From the NCBI GenBank assembly GCA_964017235.1, contig OZ024929.1, forward strand, positions 111,709,793 to 111,773,792: 64,000 nt of DNA. The letters run 5' to 3'. Of the stretch, positions 24,401 to 36,400 are shown piece by piece. The stretch's first letter is position 1. Every line of letters starts with the position of its first letter. A model generated the notes under the pieces. It did not search any database. It was given only the letters and a program-made list of their open reading frames with translations, and had not been told where the DNA came from. A program made the translations under genes and the position numbers. The DNA comes from Sabellastarte sp. h YS-2021 (lineage: Eukaryota; Annelida; Polychaeta; Sabellida; Sabellidae).

Positions 24401-27400
24401 GCCGCCATAAACTTTTCTCCACTTCAAAATTTGAAATGGCTGTAAATAAAGTATAATTATACAGAACACCTCACTAAAGCAGTCTTTGGGAAGTTTATTT
24501 CAAAACAGCACTTTTCCTCAGATAAAATGCATTAAATGAAGTATAGTATAGTTTGAAAAGAAAAGAAAGGTCACATGACACAGAAAAACACTGTGGTTAT
24601 TTGATAATCTTGGACTTAGCTTAGACAAAACTTAGCTGAGACAAAAGTCTTAACTTTAAGACTGGATTTAAGCCTAAGACCTGGCTAAGTTTAAGACCTT
24701 TCGTGAATAAGGGCCCTGCAATATTACCTCTCAGAAATATGGCACAGACATTTATTATTTTGAAAATGACTACACATCACATGTTCAAATGACAAAGGTC
24801 TGAGGCAGTTAAAAAATGCCAGAAATTGAAGCCATGGTGTTGTGTATTTTTTTAGAAGTAGCCATTGATATAAACAGATGTTTTTTCTGAATAATATTCT
24901 GATAATATTTCTACAAAGAAATGTATCTTTCTGTGATTTGGCAATGAACAAGATAAAGATATGATCCATATATAACTTGGAAGCTATTTTGCAGAAATGT
25001 TACACTTGAATGTAAGTTCAGTCCATAAGTAATTACTTGGGTCATCTGATAATCTTTCTTTCAAGATAAAGCCAACATATAGAGTGTTACGATAAATATA
25101 CGTCACCGCCTTAACCAAGGCTACCGTATTTTAGTAGACTGGGCGAAAAAACAAGACGGTAAATAAACGTGGTTCTATGGATATACTTGTGTTAATATAT
25201 TCAGTGTCCTCCATACAAACATAACATGGTGTCAGATAAAAAAGGCTAAAAACAGAACTATAATGTGCCTGGGTAATTCCCCAATGACGTTTATATTACT
25301 AGCATGCTTTGTGTGTCTAAAAGAAAGAAGGCCACTTTGCTGCAGTGCAGTGTGATAGTTGTGTAGTGACTACTGTAAAAAATATAAGTGTACAGTACTG
25401 AGCATGGAGTCCTTACAGGCACCACGGCCCATGGAATTTACTAAACAAAACATAGGTGAACAGTGGAAGAGGTTCAAACAAAGGTTTGAAATATATAAGC
25501 TTGCATCTGGAGCTGCAGAAAAGGCACAGGATTTACAGGTTTCCTTGTTACTTCACGTCATGGGTGAAGATGCTCTGGACATTTTTAATAGTTTCACTTT
25601 TGCAAATGATGATGAAAAAAAAAACTATGATGTTGTTATAGAGAAATTTAACCAGCATTTTGTACCTCAGCAAAATGTTGTTGTGGAGAGGTTCAACTTT
25701 AACCGTGCTCATCAAGAACCGGATGAAGATTTCGACCACTTCTTAACCAGGATTAAAAACTTGGCTGCAACATGCGAGTTCCAGGACATTAAAGACAGCA
25801 TGATTCGAGACCGTATTGTTGCAGGAATTTCGGATAATCACACCAGAGAGCGCCTTCTTGCGAAGAAAGACTTGACACTAACAACAGCAAGTGAAATGTG
25901 TCAAACGTCAGAACTGGCAAAACAACATTTAAAGACACTCAATGAAGATACTAGAGAGGTAGCTTCTATAAAATGGAAGGGTAGGGGTCAGTTGTCAGAT
26001 ACAAATAACAATCAAGTTGACAAAAGAGGTCAAAATAGCAAAGATAGCAAAGGTCAAAATAAAAGTAAATTTCCCAGCTTCCCAAAAAAGCGTACCAAAC
26101 ACAAATGCAATAGGTGTGGTACTGAGCATACTAGTGGTCGTTGTCCAGCATATGGTAAACGGTGTAACAAATGCCATCGCCTTAATCACTTTGCAAAATA
26201 CTGCATGTCAAAAACAGTCGATGCGATTGAGCAATCAGATCAGGCTACAGGTGTAACAGTTGGCCCAGAATCACTGTATTTTGATTCAGTAGAAATAAGT
26301 AGCAATCAAACTGACCAAACTGAAACAAAATCTGTTCCCAAAGATTGGATTCACCCTCTGGTAGTACAAAACAAGATAATTCCCTTTAAGTTAGACACAG
26401 GGGCCCAAGCCAATGTTCTATCCTATGATGATTACAAAGGTATGACCAGGGTAAAACTGCATTCAGCCAATGAAACTCTCAGAAGCTTTACAGGTGACCT
26501 AGTAAGACATGAAGGAAAATGTGTGCTATCAGTTAGATCAGGCCACAGGGAAACAAAAGCTATGTTCTTTGTGAGCAAAAATTCCAATACTAGTTTGCTA
26601 GGGAAAGATACTTGTGTAAAACTAGGCTTGATTAAGCTGACATGCAAGGTTGACACTATTAGTTCAGTTAGACCAAGTACCCAAAGACTTGATGACAGTA
26701 CAGTATTTGAAAAGTACCCAGACGTATTTGAGGGACTAGGGTGTATACCGGGGGAGTATAACATTGAGATTGACCCATCGGTCACACCAGTTGTCCATCC
26801 TTGTCGCAAAATCCCATTTAAGCAACATGAAGCTCTGAGAAATGAGTTACTCAGAATGGAGGAAATCGGTGTTGTTGTAAAGGTCAATGAACCAACGGAA
26901 TGGGTGTCGTCGATAGTTCTCGCCAACAAACCAAACGGCAAGGTAAGGGTTTGTTTAGATCCAAAAGATCTGAACCGGGCAATTAAACGGCATCACTACA
27001 AATTACCAACAAGAGATGAAATTATGGCACAATTTTCCAATGCTCGCGTTTTTAGTAAGTTAGACGCTAGTCAGGGATTTTGGCAAATGAAACTTTCAAA
27101 GGCAAGTAGTTACTTGACAACATTCAATACGCCACTCGGTAGGTACCGATATTCAAGGCTGCCCTATGGAATAAAATCCGCTCCGGAAGTTTACCACAAA
27201 AAGATAAGAGAAATGTTCCAAGGGCTAGAGGGTGTTGACACATCGATGGATGATATAATCGTTTACGGAAAAAATCATGAAGAACATGATAAGTCATTGA
27301 TCGCAGTCCTAGATAGGGTTAAAGAAATAACCTAAAACTCAACAAAGATAAGTGCAAAATAGGGGTAAAGGAACTGATATTCCTCGGGGACAAACTCACA

Positions 27401-30400
27401 TCAGACGGGTTAAAGCCAGACCCAGCAAAGGTGTCCGCAATTGTAAACATGCCATGTCCTAAATGTAAAGGGGATGTCCAAAGATTCCTAGGCATGGTTC
27501 AGTATTTAGGGAAATGGGTTCCAGAGTTAGCTCAAAAAACAACCCCACTACGAGAACTTTTGCATAAACAAAATACGTGGGAATGGACAAATAGGCATGA
27601 CCAAGCATTTAGTTGTATAAAAGAAATACTGACGAGACAACCGGTGATCGCTTATTACGATCCGGATAAGAAAATCAAAATCTCAAGTGATGCATCAAAA
27701 GATGGTTTAGGTGCATGTCTGTTGCAACTTCATGAAGACCAGTGGCGTCCGGTTGCATATGCTTCTAGATCGTTGATACCGGCTGAAACTCGATATGCAC
27801 AAATCGAGAAAGAACTATTAAGCATCGCTTTTGCATGCAGTCGGTTCCATCAGTACATCTATGGTTAAACGTTCATAGCCGAGACGGACCACAAGCCGTT
27901 GATTGGTATCTTTAAGAAATCCTTAAATGACTGTCCGTTAAGGATACAAAGACTCTTGTTGACGCTTCAGAGGTATGACATGACTTTGACATATGTACCA
28001 GGTAAACTGTTAGTAACTGCCGACACCTTGAGTCGTGCAACAGATCCAAATAGGTCTAGTGACCAGTTTAGCAAATCACTTGATGTAGAACTATATGTTA
28101 GTTCCATAGTATCCACCATGCCATTCACAGACAGTAGGCTCAGTGAAGTTAGAGACCAGACAAAGACTGATCGCGTATTATGTACCCTAAAGCAAGTTAT
28201 CTTAGATGGTTGGCCAAACTCCAAGGCTCAATGTGATCCTGATATAGTACCCTTCTGGAACGTTAGGGATGAATTATCAGTTGCTAGTGACATTATATTC
28301 AAAGGATCAAAAATAGTCATTCCAAAAGGTATGCGTAAATCAATTCTTGCCAAAATACATGAGGGACATCAAGGTATAGAGAAATGTAGAAAACGGGGCC
28401 GTGAAGTCCTTTACTGGCCACAAATTAATGCGGATATTGAACAAATGGTGAAAAATTGTAGTTCATGTCTCAAGTTTAGTGCCCAAAAACAGGCTGAACC
28501 ATTGAAACCTCAGGAGATTCCCTTGAGACCATTTCAAAAAGTGTCGAGTGACCTATTTAGCTGTAAGGGCAAAGATTACATGATTATTACTGACAACTAT
28601 TCCTTTTATCCAGAAGTTTTAAAGCTGCCGAATACTTGTGCCTCAAGTGTAATAGAGTGTCATAAAACTGTGTTTGCCAGACATGGAACACCAGATGTTC
28701 TCATGACAGACAATGGTCCACAGTACACAGCTACCGAGTTTAAGACCTTTTCAAAGAGTTGGGACTTTCAACACATTACATCAAGTCCACATTTTCCAAG
28801 TTCCAATGGACTCGCAGAAGTTTCTGTGAAAGTGGTAAAAAACATTCTGTTAAAATGCCATGATAGGGGTGATGACTTTTACAAGTCTCTTCAGGCATAT
28901 CGTGCAACACCACTGGACTGTGGTAAATCACCTGCACAGTTGTTATTCCAAAGACGAATAACGACTTCATTACCAGTCCATCATTCTCTACTAAAGACTG
29001 AAAAGGGAGAAGATATAGTTGATGTCAAAGTGAAAGATAAAGAAAAGTTAAAGTCTAAATATGACAGCCACACAAGATCCAGTACACCTTTCAATCAAGG
29101 TGCACAAGTTTGCATAAGAAACTCGTGTACCGGTAGATGGGACACTCCTGCACGCATAATTAAAGAAGCCGCACCAAGATCTTACGCTGTAATGACAGAC
29201 AGTGGAAGTTGTGTTCGCCGTACCAGTCGACACATCAAGCCTATGTATTCGTGTCGACCCGCAACACCAGTCGCGCCACAGTGCCGGACAGAGGAGAGAC
29301 AATGGGATAACAGCAAAATTCAAACTGAGAACATAAACCAAAGTGAAACTAATGCACAGGATGTGACAAACCTTCAAAGCCCGGATCCTCAGTTGAGCCG
29401 CAAATCAATTAGAGCAGTAAAACCACCTAGAAGATTAATTGAAGAACTGTGACTACCTGTTGTTTGCTAATTTTAGTGACTATACTAATAAATCCAGGAC
29501 GATAGATTAAACTTAAAGTCAAAGGATGACAACAGTAAGAAGACAGTTCTTAAAGACTTTGGACTGATTTATTTGTATTACACTTTGGACTGATAGATTT
29601 ATATTACATTTATTAAAGTTATAAATGTTTCAAAAAAAAAAAAAAGGAAAATGTTACGATAAATATACGTCACCGCCTTAACCAAGGCTACCGTATTTTA
29701 GTAGACTGGGCGAAAAAACAAGACGGTAAATAAACGTGGTTCTATGGATATACTTGTGTTAATATATTCAGTGTCCTCCATACAAACATAACATAGAGGT
29801 TCTTAACTTCTTTGTCATGTAAATCTTAAAACATCATGTCCATTTCAAATATGCAGGTTGTGTTGTCTTTCTGGACCCTGTTTGAATGTGGAATTCCGAA
29901 GTTAATTTGTGAAGTATGAAAGAGACTACTACAGAAATAAATGTTAATGTTTACGTACATGTCTTTGTTACAGATGGTCTACGACACCAACAGTTGTGAA
30001 TGCATTTTACAGTGCCACCAAAAATCAAATCAGTAAGTTCCATTTTTGCATAAATTGTATTTAAACAGTGTATTGATCTGTCCTATTGACTAAGTTGAAG
30101 TGTAATTTTTACCATAATAAAGTATCTGCTATGAGGTTTAAATGATCCAAATTGACATTGTCAAAGATTTTTATTTTTGACTTTTTAAAACAATTTTTTT
30201 AGTACATGTATATATATATCATTGCACATTCTTCTTATTTCTTCATAAAATACAGTAAAATTTGTTGATGAATTTTACAGCAGATCAGGGGCATTGATGA
30301 AGCATGAAGAAATTAGTGCCATTCTCAATTTGAAGGACCTTTAAAAATTGATAAATTACACTGTTTTAGTGTTTTATTTTGTTACATGTAATTTGGAATA

Positions 30401-33400
30401 AAATATTGTGAAATCGTATATTCCATGGGCTATACAGTGACTTAAAAAGTCTATCTGAATTTTCATTGGATCATATAAAATCGATGAATCATATTTTTTT
30501 CATTGTTATTATAATGTAACATATCAAATCAATAAAGTCTACTGAAATCTATCATAAGAAATTACAAAGACATCATACACACTTTGCTGCACTTAGGGAT
30601 TGTAGATCTAATTTTTCTTTGAAGTATAGTGTATATCGATTAATATGTTACACCAAATTTTTCAGTGTTTCCAGCCAGTATTTTGCAGCCTCCTTTCTAT
30701 GATGAACTGTATCCAAAGTAAGTGACAGTGTATACTATTCAGATATTTAGAAGTTTTGAAGTCTTATATAAAAATAACTATGTGGTTGAAATAACTTTGA
30801 CCAAAAGTTTTTGGGAGGTTATGTATGAAGTAATGTATCACACAGCAACATAAAGTTCTTGTGATTTTTGCACTATTTTAAAATCAAGTTAATACTGTTA
30901 GTTTTAGGTTATAAAATTTATCCTGGAAAAGTTTAGGTTGAAATAGTTCAGAGACAATTGTGACATGGTAAAATGTTTGTTAGTATATTTTTAGTAACGT
31001 AATAAACCTAATATTTGATCTTTCACTGCAGTAAATTTTATTTGTGTCAGCACTAAGCAATGTTCTTTTTATCACATGTTTAATGTGTTTCTATAATTAA
31101 CATTTCAAAGTAGAATGGAATATTAAAATTTGGTAAAGTGTGACAACTGAAAAACATTTATTTTTACCACAAGGTCACTGAATTTTGGAGGCATCTCCAT
31201 GGTGATAGGTCATGAGATAACACACGGTTTTGATGACAGAGGTATCAGGCTGTAATTAACAACTGTACCAGTTTCTCCAGCATTCTTTAGTGTTAATTCA
31301 TGCCAAAAGCTGGGATGAAAATGAAGATAACAGCATAATTTTCTCACTGAACAAAGGATGAAATTCTCCATAACAAGTGAAATCTGCAACTTGAAATTAA
31401 ACAAAATTCCTTAAACGCTAGAAACAGGTTTGGCAAATAGAGAAGCTTTAGTGTAACTAGACCCTCCAATATCTACAGGATTTGGTTTTATTTATGCTTA
31501 ACTTCTACTTGTTTCCAGCACCATAGTATGGTGGTTTGGTGATCTCAAGACAACTGGTTCCATTTATTCCTGAATTCCACTTGTACTTCTTCCACTTACA
31601 CAGAGTTGTCTCTAGCCTAAATGAAAAATCTTTACTCAAGTATCCCATAATTCAAAGCCCAATATGGGTCACCTTTACACAAAATGTCATGTGTCACATG
31701 TTACATTTTGTACTCCAGAAGTTTCTCTTCAATGGTAATTGTTGACTAAATAAAATTACATTTCACCAACTGAGTAAAAAGGGTAATAACTAAAGAATTA
31801 ATAAAGATGAATCAACCTGAAGAATGCTATGTGAGAAGATGGTACTGGTGTACATATAACTTAGTTCTTTGTGTAGATGTGTACACTTTTCAAACGATTC
31901 AGCATGACCTTGAGAATTTATCTGGAGTCATCTTAAGTATATTGTAAACTAAAAGAAAACTGATTTATAACTCATTTGGAAAAATTTTTAAAATTGCTGT
32001 TGTATTCATAATATATTATAATTCAAGCACAATTTGAATAATATAGATAACCTAAATCAAAGTAAATGTACATTTTACAATTCAACCCTGAAAAGTTGAA
32101 TATTAAAGGACAAATACTTCTATGTAACCAGGATTTTTGGGTATAAAAATAAATTTCAATGGACTGTGCCATATAAGGGCTTTATAATTATGTCTACTTT
32201 AATAAAAATTCAATTTAAAGTGGTTTGACTTTGTTTGCATATCCTTAAGATGGCCATAACAGTGACTAGATGCCTATACGTTTCCTGTTTTATCTCTATA
32301 TCTGTTTTTCCAGTTCCTTTGTTTCATTGTTAAAAAGTCGAGTAGTCAGCCATATGTAGCTCTGTTATTTTAATTTTCTTTTCAGATAATACAAATTTAC
32401 CCTTCTTATGTATCTGTATGTTCCCAAACAGCTTCATTATCTTGTAAATATTGTATGTCTAGTGTTGTCGTGTTTTTGTGTTACAGAGCTAAAGTGTATG
32501 AAATATTATAACATTTCTTTTATACTGCCAGTTGTACGTAGGATAGTGAACAGATCCATCCATATCTTTATATAATCATTCAGTGATAAAGGCAGAACTA
32601 CCTTTTAAAGTGGAAAAAAAATTGTCACCTTATTCGCTATGTTTTAATAAAACTAAAATTATAACTGAATTTAAAATTTTAACATATACATTAAACTATG
32701 AGAAAAGTGTGGATATTTTTATTGTAGCTTTAATTTGTACCATTACAATGACAATGTTGTTTTATATAGATGTAACTATCTCATCAAATAATTATCACTA
32801 CAAAAATGCTACTTATGTGGCGCTTAATTCTAGAAGAGAGACAAAACATGAATCTCAATTGATGAAAATGTTTTGGGCTCATGTTGTAATAATTCCAATC
32901 ATTTTAACACCATTAAAGCATCTACAAAAACACAGGATTGTATGAGAAGTGTGAACAAGGTCTTATGAAAATCAGTTGTCAGTATATAAAGTCCTTGCAT
33001 GTGCTTGTCCCCCAGGGCCCTGCAGTACAGTGGGGTAGGGATGGCTATAGGCCATGAGTTCTCCCATGGGTTGGATGACAGAGGTATTTTATTGATGTGG
33101 TGTTTATTGGGGTGTGTGTTAAAATGCAAGGAATTGTATGTTTCCAGAGGTCATTACTTCTGTCAAATTCTGAAAAATTAATGTAATATAAACGTAGAAA
33201 ACAGGATAAAGTCCACTAAATTTGATCTACACTAGTGTCAAACTTAACCCCTTGATAACCATGTTTATTGACTGCCAGTCTTTTAAAATTGGCACATCTG
33301 GTGAACGTGCAGTCGTTAGCACTGTAGCCATATCAAACAGAAGTTTGAAATGAAAGAAGAACAAAACATTAGCTCAAGTTTCACAAAAATTCCTTTATAC

Positions 33401-36400
33401 CTGAACTGATTTTTGTTATCTTTGCTTATTTTCTGGTTTACTTTGTGGACACTGTGCCAGTATTGATATTGGACTTGCCTTTAGCCCTTTAGAATTACAC
33501 TATGGCCATTTTACCAACAATCATTAATTAAAATTAAAAAGTGTGCTGGGATTCGATGTTTATACATCCATTTATGAAAATGAATAAAGGAGCCCCTGAA
33601 ATTTGCCTTTTGATAGCTTACATGGTCTGTATCCTATACAACCCAGAATTTCTGTTAGCTGAATTGAATACTGAAGCTCTGCAGGGGTTTCAGAGAATTA
33701 CTCAATTGTTGTGTAAGTGCTGAAAAAATCAAATAGTGGTTCTCAGTCACAATATCTGTGTCCTATTTGGCTTGGCGTGCAATTTGTGTCCATGTTTAAA
33801 ATGTTACTGTCTTGTAGAGGATAATTGGTGGTTTTGATGAATGTGATCATCATAATGCTCAGACTATGTCACTTTTTTATTTTGAATCAAAGTATAACTT
33901 GTCTCAAACAAATAATGTTTGGTTTTAAAATTGAACATCACAGTAATATCTTCTTGAAACTACAATTCTTTGTTATTCTTGCTTTGTGTTTTGGATTGAT
34001 CTATTGTTTATATGTTTATCCATGACAATGTATATTGTACAGTAACATATTTGTATGTATTGAGCCCAATTAATACTACCAACAAAATAAATTGAAATTA
34101 ACATGTCCTCTCACAGGAAAATTTGAATGGTAATGGACAAGTTAAAGTTTAGTTCAGCAATAACAAGCTTTTTCAATGTTTACTGACATTAACTATCGTG
34201 TAGAATGAGGTAAAATACTACTCAAGTTGTATGCAGTAAACCCACCAAATTTGACAGGCCTTAAGCTCATTAGTCAAATGAGTTTCGAGCATGTTTGCTT
34301 TTCATATCATAAACTAATGGGACCCTATGCACAAAAAGGATAAATTCCAAAAAAAAAGCAACTATAATTCTTTTTAAAAATTGAAATGATACTTCATGCC
34401 ATGTACATAAAATAGTTTTTCAGAGGTATAACTGTGAACTTGATGAAAATATAAGGAATTGGGATATAAAGTTTGTCACAATCATAAATAGCGTCATATC
34501 GTAATCCAACATGTTACAATTTGAAGTAAAACCTACATGCTTTATAACCCCAGTCAACCATACACTATGCGCTGGACATTCTTCATTTTCTTCATGGACT
34601 TTTGACTCCCAACATTTCATCTTGAGCCAATAAAATGTCAATTTACTGTGATTTCTGTTCAGATCACTGACTTATGGAGGAATTGGAATGGTTATTGGTC
34701 ATGAAATTTCTCATGGTTTTGATGATCAAGGTATAGTCAACATCTCAAGTATCACAGACCACATGTAGCATGAAAGCACACATGACACAATCAGTTTATT
34801 TTCTTATTACCCCCACCAAGGAGGTTTATGTAATTGCCAGTGTGTGTTTGTTTATTTGTTTGCAAAATAATTACCTCCGCCAAGGAGGTTATGTTTTTGC
34901 CTGGGTTTGTTTGTTTGTGAGTTTGTTCGTGAACAGAATCACTCAAAAACTTATGGACGGATTTTGATGAAATTATCAGGATATGTGTGAAAAGGTAAAA
35001 GGAAGAAATGATTCAATTTTGAGAGTGATTCGGATCACTATCTGGATCTTCTGGATCCATGAAATGTAATTTTAAAGACAGATAACTCAAAAAGTTCTGG
35101 ACGGATTTTGATGAAATTTTCAGGATATGTGCTCCCTTGGCGGAGGTCTGCGCTCTCTGAGTGCTCTTGTTTGAAAAGTTACAGGCAGATTTTAATTTAA
35201 CATTCAGGAAATATTGACAATGGCACAAGGAATAGATGATTATAAAGACCGGAAGTGCGCAGTGAACGAAAACCCGTCTGTGTGCATAGAATCAGCTGGG
35301 AGTAAAACCTCCAATAACCGCCCGCTGAAAAACGGAAGAGTCGTTCCGAATTTCTCGTTTGGAAATTCCTCCACTTTTTTTCGAGGGCGATCATGCATTC
35401 AAAACAAAATGGTAGCTCCCTTGTTTGTGTCACCTCGTAAAAATAAAGGGATATTTCTTTCAACCAGGTAGGCCGGTCTTTATAATAGTAATAAATACCT
35501 CATGCTCGGGCATTTGTTACAGGATATACGCCCGGCAAAAATTCCTTAATAATGCCCTCGCGCCTGACGGCGCTCTGGCATTATTTGAAATTTTTGCCGG
35601 GCGTATATCCTGTAACAAACGCCCTCACAATCGGTATTTATTACTACATTAAATTTGATGGTGATCCAGATCACCATCTGGATCTAGGAATGTTTTGAAG
35701 AATTTTATATAATTGCACTCACAAGCTATGTTGGAGGTGTTGGGCCTTTGCAGAAGTATGCACTCTCCGAGTACTCTTTTCATTCAAGGATACCTTGCTG
35801 AAATGTTGGTAGAAACTCAATATCAGATGGGCATAGGGAGGAGGGGAAGCTGAATTGCATTTTGTTGTACTCACAAGGTTTTTGACAATGAAGCAAAACA
35901 TATCTCTTTTGCCATTTCTTAAATGGTAAAATTCCAGTTTAATGGTTAAGTGATGCATATTAATATGTTTCAGAATAAATTAAAAATTGACAGGCCTATT
36001 CATTTTCATTTATATGGTGTATGAATTCCATTTCCAGCAAGTACTTCCCAATTTTAACAGTCATTTATATGATACTGGGCCTTATAGATACTAAAACTTG
36101 CAATGTCAAGTGATAACATGTGTTGGTGGTTAATATTCCCATTGCCTGCAAGTAGAGGTCAAATTGTTGTTTAATACTGTAACATATTGGATTTGTTTTT
36201 ATAGTCATTGGAGGGCCATGGTGGCACAGGGGTAACACACTCGCCTCCCACCTATGAGATTGGAGTTCAAATCCCGTCCCAACTTTAAGTGGGAAAGCTG
36301 GTAGTTGCTTGCCATTGGTCAAAAGTTTACAGTACAGAAACTTGACCAACTGTATGTACTGGTTTCTTCTGCCCTTTCAACTATCCATCACAATGTAACC

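Larger units (their letters stand above)
25080..29798 (+). mobile_element. Ty3-type (Mag/Steamer-like) LTR retrotransposon with 5-bp target duplication
   Basis: The element runs 25085-29793, flanked by identical 5-bp tagag duplications (25080-25084, 29794-29798). Domain order is Gag with two CCHC knuckles, aspartic protease, reverse transcriptase, RNase H, integrase: the Ty3 order. No envelope frame follows the integrase. It lies in the peptidase intron in the sense orientation. The short LTRs, fused Gag-Pol frame and leucine-tRNA-like primer site resemble the bivalve Steamer/Mag group. The two LTRs read identically, indicating recent insertion, yet pol carries a frameshift near 27330 and a nonsense codon at 27866-27868, so this copy cannot make a full Gag-Pol by itself. 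Confidence 0.93.

Noticed and set aside
27333-27335. Programmed frameshift between Gag-RT and the rest of pol
   Set aside because: The break lies within the reverse transcriptase, just after its catalytic motif, and a second nonsense codon follows. No slippery heptamer with a structure is evident, so damage is the simpler reading.
32583-32945. 120-codon open frame in the intron between K1 and K2
   Set aside because: AT-driven composition, no recognised domain, no splice or promoter support. It lies inside an intron of a well-supported gene.
36210-36290. A functional tRNA gene
   Set aside because: A and B boxes are present but no cloverleaf acceptor stem forms, and a SINE body follows. A second copy exists at 40429.
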